Of a stretch of DNA of 64,000 nt, positions 1-9,950 are shown in pieces (position 1 is the stretch's first letter; the number at the start of each line of letters is the position of its first letter). The translations under genes and the position numbers were made by a program. The notes beneath the pieces are model-generated. The model had not been told where the DNA came from and ran no database searches. It saw only the letters and a list, made by a program, of their open reading frames with translations. Source of the DNA: Lotus japonicus. Lineage: Eukaryota > Streptophyta > Magnoliopsida > Fabales > Fabaceae. The stretch lies in the NCBI RefSeq assembly GCF_012489685.1, contig NC_080044.1, forward strand, positions 45,880,964 to 45,944,963. The letters run 5' to 3'.

Positions 1-1260
1 CTGAGATTTCCAGTAGACAACAACTTCTTGCTGGGCCACTTCTTCACATGACCTGCAGTAAGCTCCTTGGCAACATCATCCATGGACACTTCTTCATCAA
101 CAAATTCAATAGCACTTCTTCCAAGTGCTTGATTGACCACAGCAGGTGAGAACATTACACATTCAGCCCGCACATAGACTTTCCTGAATTCTGCACTATC
201 AGGAAGTCCCACATCAACAGAGAGATTCACCAAGAACTCTCTCACAAGCTTCTCATAGCACCTTCCAATATTCTGAATAGTTTTCATCAGACTTGCTTTC
301 TCAATAAGTGCAATAATATCTCTGCATTCAAGAACATCAGAGCCAACTTCCCTTTCCTTGGCCATTCTCCTCTTGCAAACAAACTTCCACTTCTGAACAT
401 TCTCTTCTAAGTGGAAAGACACTCTATCAATAGGAACAGCAGGAACATTCTGAGGAATACGCTTACCAGAAAACTTCTTTTTTCTCAGAAGATCGAATGT
501 CCTGGACACTGACTTCAACATCTGACTCAGAGTCTTCAACTTCAACTGGAATCTTCCTCTTCTTCTTCTCAGTGGGAGTCTTGTCTTCCTTTTTCTTTCC
601 CTTACTCTTCACACTGGCTTGTCGTGACTTGTAGGTTATAGGTGAAGACTTGGATTTCTTTGATGGAGTAGGAGTGACTTCAGGAGAAGAAACCCTTCTT
701 TTCTTCTTCATCCTTGCAGCAACACTATCAGCAAAGGACTCAGTCAGAGGAACATCATCAGAATCATCATCAGAGATGTCCTGAACAGAAGCTGGAGCCT
801 GGATTGGCTCTTCAGAATTGATACCCTCAGAGTTACCATTCTTTGGAACAGCATCCTTTGAAGAGGATGAAACAGAGATATCAGGCTGGGTAGCATCGCC
901 TGAATCTTCATGAGAAGTGGAATCCTTTCCAAGTTTTTCTTGAGCAGAACTTTCCATAGACCCAAATGTCTCAACATCAGGTACAACATCAGGGGGCGAT
1001 TTCACAGAAGAATCTTCACCATTGATTTCCTCTTCGTCAGGAACATCCTCAATGATAGGAACATTTGGGGTTTTGCTGTTCTTGACCTGTGATTTGTAGA
1101 CCTTACACGTTGGGTTTCTTGATCTCATCTTCTTGGGAGCTTTCTTGGACACAGAGGATGGTTGAGAAGAATCACTCTTCAAACCCATACACTTGACTCC
1201 TTTAGCAGTTCTTTCAATCTTGGCCTTGACAGATTCCTTCTTTCCTGAACTTTGAGACAT
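1..1260 (-). pseudogene. Envelope-like ORF of the SIRE-type element, frameshifted and truncated by the window edge
   Basis: The ATG at 1260 starts MSQSSGKKESVKAK. The protein is lysine-, serine- and acid-rich at its N-terminus, with basic patches such as KKKRR and KKKRK, as in other SIRE envelope-like N-termini. The frame stops at TAA 465-463, while the coding trace continues to base 1 in a different frame, so a single indel is likely in the A/T run around 470-485. The continued part is the conserved downstream domain of these proteins, which also occurs at 44663-47362. The frame upstream of the ATG is open back to 1479, in phase with pol. No signal peptide or membrane segment is evident in the visible part, and a true envelope role for these plant proteins is unproven. 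Confidence 0.75.
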
Positions 1261-1491
1261 GATGAATCGAGAGCAATTACAAACAGAGCACAGAACAACG
1301 AAGCAGAATTGCAAATGAGAGATAATAAGTCTTGAAGAAGATAGATGCACAAGCGGTTGAGAGAACACAAATTGCTCATTGGAGGTAGTTATAGGATAAG
1401 TGAACCATGAAGTAACTTTCTCTCTGCTGATGTCACAACGGAAGTTAATGATGACCAAGAATAAACTAGTCGTTAACACACTGGGTCACGC

Positions 1492-1500
1492 TAATTGCTA
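1492..1500 (-). promoter_or_regulatory. Leaky-stop-like context at the end of pol (UAG CAA UUA)
   Basis: The pol stop reads TAGCAATTA on the minus strand. UAG-CAA-UUA is the well-known read-through context of tobamovirus replicase and fits the UAG-CARYYA consensus. SIRE elements are known to express their envelope-like protein by suppressing the pol stop. The envelope-like ORF here lies in the same frame as pol, as that mechanism requires. In this copy an in-frame TGA at 1488-1486, two codons after the CAA-UUA, would stop the extended product. The motif is seen directly; its function is inferred. Confidence 0.6.
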
Positions 1501-4500
1501 TGCATCAGAAAGACAAATCCCTAGACTTCCTCTTAATTTTTCAAAAGTGATTGCATCAAGGGGTTTTGTGAAAATATCAGCCAATTGCTTGTCAGTTGTA
1601 ACATGATCCAAATTAACAATTTTATCCTCCACCAAGTCTCTAATAAAATGATGTCTAATGTCAATATGCTTGGTCCTGCTATGCTGTATGGGATTCTTAG
1701 AAACGTTAATTGCACTGAGATTGTCGCAGTACAATGTCATGACATCCTGTTCAACATCATACTCCTTCAGCATTTGCTTCATCCACATGAGTTGTGTACA
1801 ACTACTTCCTGCTGCAATATATTCTGCTTCAGCTGTAGACAATGAGAAACAATTCTGCTTCATGCTAAACCATGAAATCAAATTATTCCCTAGAAAGAAA
1901 CATCCACCAGATGTGCTCTTTCGATCATCTGCACTACCTGCCCAATCTGCATCACAGAATCCAACTAAAGAGGAATTTGTATCATGAGCATATAGAATAC
2001 CATAGTCACTTGTACCATTTATGTACTTGATAATTCTCTTGACTTGTAGCAGATGACTTGCTTTAGGAGCTGCTTGATATCTAGCACAAACTCCGACAGC
2101 AAATGTGATGTCTGGTCTGCTAGCAGTGAGATACAACAAGCTTCCAATCATGCTTCTATAGAGACTTTGATCAACATCTTCCCCCTACTCATCCTTGGAA
2201 AGTTTGATGTGTGTAGCAGCAGGAGTTCTCTTGTGACCAGCCTTTTCAAGGCCAAACTTCTTGACTAAGCCTTTAGCATACTTACTCTGTGATATGAACA
2301 TAGAATCCTCCATTTGCTTGACTTGTAGCCCTAGAAAATAATTCAATTCACCAACTAAGCTCATCTCAAATTCAGATTTCATTTGTCGGACGAAATGCTC
2401 CACCATTGAGTTCGACATTCCTCCAAAGACAATGTCATCCACATAAATCTGTGCTATCATGAGTTTACATTTGTCATTCTTCACAAACAGAGTTTTATCA
2501 ATTCCACCCTTACTGTAACCATTGCTTACAAGGAATTCAGTTAACCTTTCATACCAAGCCCTAGGTGCTTGCTTCAAGCCATACAAGGCCTTCCTCAAGT
2601 TGTACACATGATCTGGATGATGTGGATCTGTAAATCCTTTAGGTTTTTCAACATAAACTTCTTCACTCAAATAGCCATTCAGAAAAACACTCTTCACATC
2701 CATCTGATAAAGTCTGAACTTCAAGAGACAAGCAACACCTAACAAGAGTCTTATAGATTCCAGTCTAGCTACTGGAGCAAAGGTTTCATCAAAATCAACT
2801 CCTTCTATCTGAGTATATCCTTGAGCAACTAGCCTTGCTTTATTCCTTGTGACTGTTCCAGTTTCATCTGATTTGTTCTAGAAGATCCACTTAGTGCCAA
2901 TGATGTTTACTTCTTCAGGTCTAGGCACTAACTCCCACACTTCATTTCTCCTGAACTGCTCTAGCTCCTCTTGCATAGCATTTATCCAGTATTCATCAGT
3001 GAGAGCTTCATTTACATTCTTGGGTTCTATCTTAGAGATGAAACAACTGTGAGCAATCATACTTCTGGATCTGGTAGTCACCCCTTCTTGAAGATTACCA
3101 ATAATGTTTTCTTGAGGGTGATTTTTCTGAACCCTGATTGATGGAGCTTTGTTTGATGGGATATCTTTGTCTTCCTTTTCATCAGCACTTGTTTCTGACT
3201 CATTGTCGAGGGCGGTTGCTGGAGTATCGGCTGGAACATCAGCACCATCATCATCTTCATTCAAAACAGCCTCTTCCTTCTTGTTTGGTTCATCATCCAC
3301 AGTCACATTCACAGATTCCATCATGGTCATTGTGCGAGAATTAAAAACTCTGTAAGCTTTGCTGTTCATAGAATACCCCATGAAAATTCCTTCATCACTT
3401 CTTGGATCAAGCTTCCTCCTAGGATCACGATCTGCAAGAATATAGCATTTACTTCCAAATATATGAAAGTATTTTACAGAAGGCTTTATACCTTTCCATA
3501 GCTCATACTGTGTAGAGGATGTCCCTGCCCTGATGGTGACTGTGTTGTGTATGTAACAAGCAGTACTCATAGCTTCAGCCCAGAACTGGTGTGGAATCTT
3601 CTTAGCATGCAACATTACTCTAGCTGATTCCTGGAGAGTTCTATTTTTCCTTTCAACAATTCCATTCTGCTGTGGAGTGATAGGAGCAGAAAACTCATGG
3701 TTAATACCTTCTGTTCCACAGAACTCCAAGAATTTTGAATTCTCAAACTCCCTTCCATGATCACTTCTGATTCTCACAATCACACAGTCCTTCTCATTCT
3801 GAAGTCTCAAACATAGGTTCTTGAATATTTCAAAAGTCTCTGATTTTTCTCTCATAAATTCAACCCATGTATACCTTGAAAAGTCATCTACACAGACAAA
3901 CACATACCTTTTTCCTCCCAAGCTTTCAACCTGCATGGGACCCATGAGATCCATGTGAAGCAATTCCAGAACCTTTGTCGTGGTCTGATGCTGGAGCATC
4001 TTGTGTGGCACCTTGGTTTGCTTACCAATCTGACATTCTCCACATAGCTTTCCTTCTCCCAAGCTCAAATTGGGCAATCCCCTTATTGCTTCATCTGCAA
4101 TAATCTTTTGCATGCTCCTGTAGTTGAGATGTCCTAGTCTTTGATGCCATACATTCACCTCATCTTCTTTAGTTAACAAACATCTGGAAACATGAGCTTT
4201 TTCTTCTGATGTCCACATATAACAGTTGTCTTTTGATCTGACTCCTCTCATCACAACTCTCTCATCATCAGTGGTCACGACACATTCTATTTTATTGAAC
4301 TTCACATCATACCCTTGGTCACACAGTTGGCTTATGCTGATTAGGTTGGCAGTTAAACCATTTACAAGTAACACATTGTTCAAGTTAGGAGATTCTGTGC
4401 TAACAAGCTTTCCAACTCCCTTGATCTTTCCTTTAGCTCCATCTCCAAAAGTAACATAGTTGGTGGAGTGACTTCTGATGTCTTGCAAGAAGCTCTTGTT

Positions 4501-5367
4501 TCCTGTCATGTGCTTTGAGCAGCCACTATCAAAATACCAATCTTCCTTTGATGATGCTCTGAAAGACGTGTAGGCTACCTGACATCTGATTTCACCCTTG
4601 GGCTTCCATTGCTTCCTCATTTGAACAGGCTTTTTATCGTGCATCTGAGGATAACCATATAACCTGTAACAGTAGGGCTTTATATGACCATTCATACCAC
4701 AGTAGTGACACTTCCAAGGTACAGTTTTGTCAAGCTTAAGCTGGGGTTTCACATGCAGAGGTACATGTCGAGGCAATGAATCTGGCAACTGATAATTTCT
4801 GGGCTTCTTGAATTCAGTTTGTTTTGTAGCAGACACAAATTTCTTTGAACCTTTCTGATTTTCTTTGTTTGTTGTTCTATAGTCAAAGTCAATTCCCTTC
4901 AAACTCCCTCCTTGCTTGCTAGTTTCTTTCAGAATTTCATCAAGCATATCAGAACCACTGTTCAACATTCTAACAGATTTGTGAGTAGCTTCAAGCTTTC
5001 TTGTCAGAGTTGCCACTTCCTCTTGAAGTCCTGCATTAATCAACACTAGATTAGCCTTTTCCATAACATCAGCATTATCAAACTTACTTTTCCATTCCTC
5101 CAGATCTTCCTTCAGCTTTGTGCTGAGCTCTTTCAGCCTTTCATTCTGAGAGACAAGTTGTTCTATCTCACTTTGCTTTTCTCTCACAAGTTTACATGCT
5201 TCTTCCCACTTGATGTGTAGCAGCTTGTAAGTCTCAGCCAGTTCCTCATCTGTAATGTCCTCATCACTTGTATCAGACTCATAGATGGTTCCAGAGAAAG
5301 CATTGACTTTGTTTGCAGATATCTCATCCTCATCTTCAGTGTCTTCATCTGACCAAGTTACCACCAT
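1498..5367 (-). pseudogene. pol polyprotein of the minus-strand SIRE-type element, two nonsense codons
   Basis: One continuous minus-strand frame is broken only by TAG codons at 2880-2878 and 2187-2185. In order: a coiled-coil-rich stretch, a CCHC knuckle (CHYCGMNGHIKPYC, near 4710-4660), aspartic protease with WYFDSGCSKHMTG (about 4540-4500), the GAG-pre-integrase HH-CC region (WHQRLGH), the integrase core with catalytic residues in LLHMDLMGP, RSDHGREFEN (about 3771-3738) and NGIVERKN, then reverse transcriptase with YVDDIVFGG (about 2450-2430) and RNase H with STAEAEYIAA (about 1840-1809). All visible catalytic motifs are intact. Pol ends at TAG 1500-1498 in a read-through-like context. The first nonsense falls at the start of reverse transcriptase and the second between reverse transcriptase and RNase H. 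Confidence 0.9.
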
Positions 5368-5369
5368 AC

Positions 5370-6169
5370 CTTTCTTCTGCTTCTTTAGATAGGTGGCACA
5401 TTCAGACCTGATATGGCCATATCATTCACATTCAGTGTCTTCTTTTGTCACAGTCTTCATTATCACCTTCATCAGTGTTTGACACAAAAGCAATACTCTT
5501 ATTCTTCTTCTCAGATTTTCCACTCAGTTTCAACTCAAATGTCTGCAAAGAGCCAATAAGTTCATCAACCTTCATGTTCTCAATGTCTTGAGCCTCCTCA
5601 ATTGCAGTGACTTTCATAGCAAACTTCTGAGGAAGAGATCTCAAGATCTTCCTTACAAGCTTCTCATCTGACATAGGTTATCCCAAAGCAAATGAAGCAT
5701 TATACAAGTCACGGACACGCATGTGGAATTCTGAAATAGTCTCTTCTTCAGTCATCATCAAATTTTCAAATTGAGTAGTAAGCATCTGAAGCCTTGACAT
5801 CCTTACTCGAGTAGTTCCTTCATGTGCAGTTTTCAGAATTTCCCAAGCATCCTTTGCCACAGTACACGTATTGATCAGCCTAAACATATTCTTGTCAACT
5901 CCATTAAAGATAGGATTTAGAGCCTTTGAATTTCCAAGAGCAGCTTCATCTTCAACACTGGTCCATTCTTCTTCAGGTTTTTCAACAACAGTAGTAGAGG
6001 TGCCTTCAACCTCAGCCTTAGTGGGGTGCTTCCAACCCTTGACAATAGCTTTCCAAGTCTTGTTGTCTATAGATTTGAGAAAGGCTGTCATGCGAACCTT
6101 CCAGTAGTCATAGTTAGTACCATCCAGAATGGGTGGCCTATTGACTGATCCTCCCTCCTTGTTATCCAT
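5370..6169 (-). pseudogene. gag of the minus-strand SIRE-type element, disrupted
   Basis: Gag is the capsid and nucleocapsid precursor of the retrotransposon particle. The ATG at 6169 opens a reading frame starting MDNKEGGSVNRPPILDGTNY, typical of Copia gag (the DUF4219/UBN2 type, with a YDYWK motif). An in-frame TAA at 5680-5678 is followed one codon later by the same frame (5674-5432). The end of that frame falls into a frameshift, and a CCHC zinc knuckle near 5425-5390 carries a TGA within it, so nucleocapsid cannot be made intact. The reading then continues into the pol frame at 5367. No other function is plausible, and the breaks make this copy non-autonomous. Confidence 0.85.
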
Positions 6170-6220
6170 GAGAACTTGAATAAAACTCCCTGGAGCTCAC
6201 CCAACCAGAACAGGGTGCCT

Positions 6221-6233
6221 GCTCTGATGCCAA
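6221..6233 (-). other. Primer binding site, initiator tRNA-Met type
   Basis: The minus strand reads TTGGCATCAGAGC one base inside the LTR end. This is one mismatch from the TGGTATCAGAGC complement of plant initiator tRNA-Met used by Copia elements. It fixes the LTR boundary and orientation of the element. Confidence 0.88.
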
Positions 6234-6234
6234 T

Positions 6235-7113
6235 TGTAATTCAGGTTCCCTCTGATACGATTGTCCTGCACGATGCTGGGACAAGAGGTTCGACAACCAC
6301 TTAACAGTAAAACAAAACTTAACAACAGAAACAATAACACACAGTAATTGTTAACCTAGTTCAGTGAAAAACTTTCACCTACGTCTGGAGGGTTTGCACC
6401 CAAAGAAAGGAAATCCACTATCTCAAGATTCAGGAATTACAGACACTCATGAACAACTCTGTTCATAGTTCACTTCCTAATCTACCCAGTGTATTTCTAC
6501 TTAGAATCTCAACCTAAGTATGAGAGCCCCTCTCACTTTCTCTCAATCACTGCCACAGTGATTGGTGAACACAAAGAACAAGTAAAGTTTGAATACAATC
6601 AAACGACACAGAATCCTTCTTTGCTTTATAGAATCAGTGAGCAAAGACAGATTCACAACTAACAAAGGACAAAGCACAAACACAAATCCTAAAACACTCG
6701 ATCTCTCTCTATCAGCTTCGGTCCACTTCATGTTTTAGGTCTTCATCCTTTTATAGACTTCAGCAGCGGTAGCATGGACTTTAGAGTTGGCACGGGCTAA
6801 AGAAACAAATTACTGTAACAGCAATTCAAAACGCAATCTTGATAGATTTGGTTTCTTATTGCACAAGTAAAGATAGAAACCAATCTTTTAACAAAGATTG
6901 TTTCAACAAATAACAACCCAACAATTAAAACCCTTATGGAATAGCTACTTGCTCCTCAAGTAACTCAAAAACATATCTTCAGTAAATCTTCAGAGGGCCC
7001 ACAACAGAAACACAAGCTGAGGACTGATGCCCTAGCTTCACGAGGACAGATGCCACGGCATCTGCTACGACAATCGGTTGTTTTGACAAAATGCATGACA
7101 ACATGTTCCAACA
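6235..7113 (-). repeat. 5' LTR of the minus-strand SIRE-type element
   Basis: The + strand interval begins TGTAATTC and ends CCAACA, so the LTR reads TGTTGG...TTACA on the element strand, with the usual TG/CA ends. It abuts the primer binding site at 6221-6233. Length is 879 bp. The next five bases outside are ATGAT (7114-7118), the presumed target duplication, whose partner lies beyond the left edge. A diverged relative in the same orientation occurs at about 11970-12650; shared text includes the CTCTCACTTTCTCTCAATC block. Confidence 0.88.
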
Positions 7114-7783
7114 ATGATAAAATAATAGAATCTTGTCTTTTAATAGCCATCTTTTTTTTTAATAATGCACAATACTTGTTGAAACATCTTTCTATTGGCA
7201 TGAACGATGGAAAAACTCGAGGTATCTTAATTCATATGCAAGGCATGCCCAATGGCATGAATAATAATTTCTTCCATTTCATTTTTACAAATATTATTCT
7301 CTACACTTCTTTTTTTATGATACGGCTCATCATACCACTTCATTCATCCTCTTCTTTTTGGTTTTTTTTATAAGCATTCATCCTCTTCTATTTCCATGTA
7401 ACTAGTATGAGTAGATTTGGGATGTCAATTATTTTTCATAAGCCTTACTGGGGTTGGGGCGTCTGTGTCTGTTTGGTTTGATACTAAACTCAACACAGAT
7501 TCACATTTGAGTTAATGCAACAAAATCATGTTTTTTTCCATACTTTATTAGAATTTGTATTTTTCCATTTATGTTAGTGTGAATGCCAAACGAAAGAAAC
7601 ACTAAAATCCCAAAATTTTGTTGGACCATGGATTGGCATGTGGCTCAAAGGAGCAGGAAGTGGCATACACACATCTCAGATAATTACAAATTGGATTGAA
7701 CAAACACAACAATACTACTACTAGCAACTCTAAAAATTTCTCATAGTGTATTTACACGACCCCACATTGCATCCTTGTCAGCA
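7114..7783. other. Intergenic DNA downstream of the ERF gene
   Basis: AT-rich sequence between the SIRE LTR and the ERF stop codon. It should contain the ERF 3' UTR and poly-A site. No conserved coding frame or transposon end was recognised. Confidence 0.5.
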
Positions 7784-8569
7784 TTAACTGACCAATAACT
7801 GCTCGCCAGGTGTAACCTGTGCCACTTGACTTCCCACTTGCCCCGTTTTCAATCCCACCTGGGCAGTCACCACCACCTTCTTCCTCTTCGCCGGCGACCC
7901 ACTCTCCGACGAAGAAGAGCAACTCTCCGACGAAGACCGCTTCGAAGCCACTCTAACCGGGTCGGGTTCACCGGAGTTTACCCGGAGCGGAAAATTTAGC
8001 ATCGCCCTCGAGCCCCTCATCCTGTACGCAGCTCGATCGTAAGCCAACGCGGCATCCTCGGCGGTCTCAAACGTTCCGAGCCAGACCCGAGCCCCGTTTT
8101 TGGCCGGGTCCCGGATCTCCGCCGCAAACTTCCCCCACGGCCGCTGCCTCACGCCGCGGTAGTGCTTCCCCTTCGCCGGAGTCACCTTCGGAGGCTCCGG
8201 TACTACTGCCGGGAAGCTCTCTCTCACCGGCATGACGTCCGGCTCCGGCTTGATCACCAAACCCGACGAGAAACTTTCAGGTGACCCGCACCCGGCATGG
8301 AGGGACGGGACCCACCCGACGTTAACGGCGTCGCGTAGCACGCCGTAGAGCACCATGTCTTCGGAATCATCTTCCTTGAGAGGGAGCTCGCCCCAATCTT
8401 CACTCAGACACGGATACAAGCTGCTGAAACTGGAGCTCCGAGAGTAAACCCGGGCGTTACCCGGAACTGATGTCGGGGCTCCGAATCTTTGTTCGGACTC
8501 ACCCAGGAAGTGGCGGCGAAGGGAGTCTACAAGGGCCCAATCGGACTCATAATTACTCTGTTCGTACAT
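7784..8569 (-). CDS. AP2/ERF transcription factor, group IX (AtERF1/AtERF2-like)
   Basis: Predicted nuclear activator that binds GCC-box promoters in ethylene, jasmonate and pathogen responses. The single-exon frame encodes 261 residues from [20 protein letters not shown]. It has the acidic [16 protein letters not shown] block (about residues 57-72) typical of group IX, one AP2/ERF domain at about 136-196 ([20 protein letters not shown], then [20 protein letters not shown]), the ERF-type Ala and Asp in the second beta-strand region, a serine-rich linker, a basic KRKK (about 228-231) likely to be a nuclear signal, and a C-terminal ELLVS-like end (QLLVS) as in AtERF2. The frame is open upstream to an ATG at 8686, but that ATG is only about 19 bases from the TATA box, so the start at 8569 is preferred. 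The coding sequence is markedly GC-richer than its surroundings. It is the only apparently functional host gene in the window. Confidence 0.95.
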   Translation of the reverse strand: MYEQSNYESDWALVDSLRRHFLGESEQRFGAPTSVPGNARVYSRSSSFSSLYPCLSEDWGELPLKEDDSEDMVLYGVLRDAVNVGWVPSLHAGCGSPESFSSGLVIKPEPDVMPVRESFPAVVPEPPKVTPAKGKHYRGVRQRPWGKFAAEIRDPAKNGARVWLGTFETAEDAALAYDRAAYRMRGSRAMLNFPLRVNSGEPDPVRVASKRSSSESCSSSSESGSPAKRKKVVVTAQVGLKTGQVGSQVAQVTPGEQLLVS

Positions 8570-8704
8570 GTTGTGGCGGTGTTTTTGAAACTGGAGCTCC
8601 TGATTTCTGTGTTTGTCTAATAAGAGAGTGGAATAGTGAAGATTTGGGATATTTGTGAGAGATGGTATTGAATATTCGAACTTCAAATGTTAGGAATAAG
8701 GGGG

Positions 8705-8712
8705 TATTTATA
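8705..8712 (-). promoter_or_regulatory. Proximal TATA box of the ERF gene
   Basis: The minus strand reads TATAAATA, 136 bases upstream of the chosen ATG. Transcription would start near 8675, giving a 5' UTR of roughly 105 nt and leaving the upstream ATG at 8686 outside the transcript. Confidence 0.65.
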
Positions 8713-8799
8713 GGATTGTAGGTTCATGCACTTGAATTTTATCATTTATCCCTTTGAGATGGATGAATATTCGAACTTCAAATGTTAGGAATAAGGGGT

Positions 8800-8807
8800 T
8801 ATTTATA
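8800..8807 (-). promoter_or_regulatory. Distal, duplicated TATA box of the ERF gene
   Basis: A second TATAAATA on the minus strand lies 95 bases upstream of the first, inside a tandem copy of the same promoter segment. If used, the transcript would include the ATG at 8686 and could encode the 300-residue form. Confidence 0.5.
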
Positions 8808-8852
8808 GGATTGTAGGTTCATGCACTTGAATTTTGTCATTTATCCCGTTGA

Positions 8853-9950
8853 ATTTTCTTTTTTAAATTTGATATTTCTTATAATTTGTGCCCGGTATTC
8901 ATCACTCATCACAAGTGCTCATATTAAATATTAGATGGCTGACCACAAAATGCAGTACATTCTCATTCACAAGAATTGAACTCTTCACCTCATGATTAAG
9001 AGATAAAGTGACTACAATTTTTACCACAAACATGAGACTAATTCAATCAAAACTATGAAATTACATTAAATAAGTAGATCTCTTTCAATAAGTTATTCTT
9101 TTTATATATATTACCTAGAAATCGAACTATAAACTAGGTTAAAAAAAAACTATAAACTAAATGCTTAAAAAACTCAATTATCTATATTTTTTACATCGAA
9201 AAACATTTAAATTCTTATTTGAAACTGAACCTTCACCTCTTTTACTCATTTATCCATAAGTCTCACCACTTTAACTATTATCATTATCATAACTCTATTA
9301 TCTAACTTTGTTGTTGGATTTTTTAGTTAGAAATTTGAACTTTGAAGTCATGATGTGGAAGGAGATTATTTATTATATTATTGACTATTGTTTGTTTTGC
9401 TTTATTACAATTTGATGATGCGACGTCGTCGTTTGCCTAAGCTTCGATGAAGTTTCGCATGTGCAAAGTGTAAACGGCAAGGTAATGGTGGAGTTTTCTT
9501 TTCAACACGTGCATAATTTTCTGACCACTTGCTTATTTTTTTAATGAATTTGTGTACATATTCGCTCATAAAACGATACATGCTGACGTCATTCAGCTTA
9601 CAGGTTCATACAACTTGCATCTCTGTTTGTCGTTTCCGATGTCATTTTCTAGGCTGTATAATCGCCGAGTATCTTTGCTCATACGGCGATATCAGCAATT
9701 TCACCAATTTAATGTTAAAAATCTTGTTATCATAATAATATACAAAAGTGCAAATTATTTCAGGTTGTTTTTGTGAAATAAGGGCATAGAACAAAATGTT
9801 AGATGAATTAGTATATTCTATTAAAGGGCATCAGCATACATTAAAAATGTTAAAGTGAAAGTAAGTTTATGAAAATTTTCGCAAAAATTTCTAAATAAGA
9901 TCGATTGATTAACCGGGCGTTTGGAAAAATAACTTATTAATCGCTTATGA
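8853..9950. other. Intergenic AT-rich DNA upstream of the ERF gene
   Basis: No coding frame, LTR end or terminal inverted repeat could be supported. The stretch should include more distal ERF promoter sequence. Confidence 0.4.

Larger units (their letters stand above)
1..7113 (-). mobile_element. SIRE/Maximus-type Copia retrotransposon, 3' end outside the window
   Basis: Read on the minus strand the order is LTR (7113-6235), tRNA-iMet-type primer binding site, gag, pol (protease, integrase, reverse transcriptase, RNase H), then an envelope-like ORF that leaves the window at base 1. Integrase before reverse transcriptase identifies Copia, and the extra ORF after pol is the hallmark of the SIRE/Maximus lineage. 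The leader between PBS and the gag ATG is only about 50 nt. The copy is degenerate but recent-looking: gag has one nonsense codon and a frameshift, pol has just two TAG codons, and the envelope-like ORF has one frameshift. The 3' LTR and left target duplication are not visible, so age and TSD cannot be judged. Confidence 0.93.
8659..8852. repeat. Tandem duplication (about 95 bp x 2) covering the ERF core promoter
   Basis: Copy 1 spans about 8659-8757 and copy 2 about 8756-8852. Both contain GAATATTCGAACTTCAAATG, the TATTTATAGGATTGTAGG block and CACTTGAATTTT, with an offset of 95 bases and only a few substitutions. Each copy holds a complete TATA box. Confidence 0.9.

Noticed and set aside
6221..6233. 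Possible tRNA gene
   Set aside because: Only the short complement of the tRNA 3' end is present; it is a retrotransposon primer binding site.
8470..8658. Plus-strand frame opposite the ERF gene
   Set aside because: A shadow of the AP2/ERF coding sequence, with no similarity of its own.
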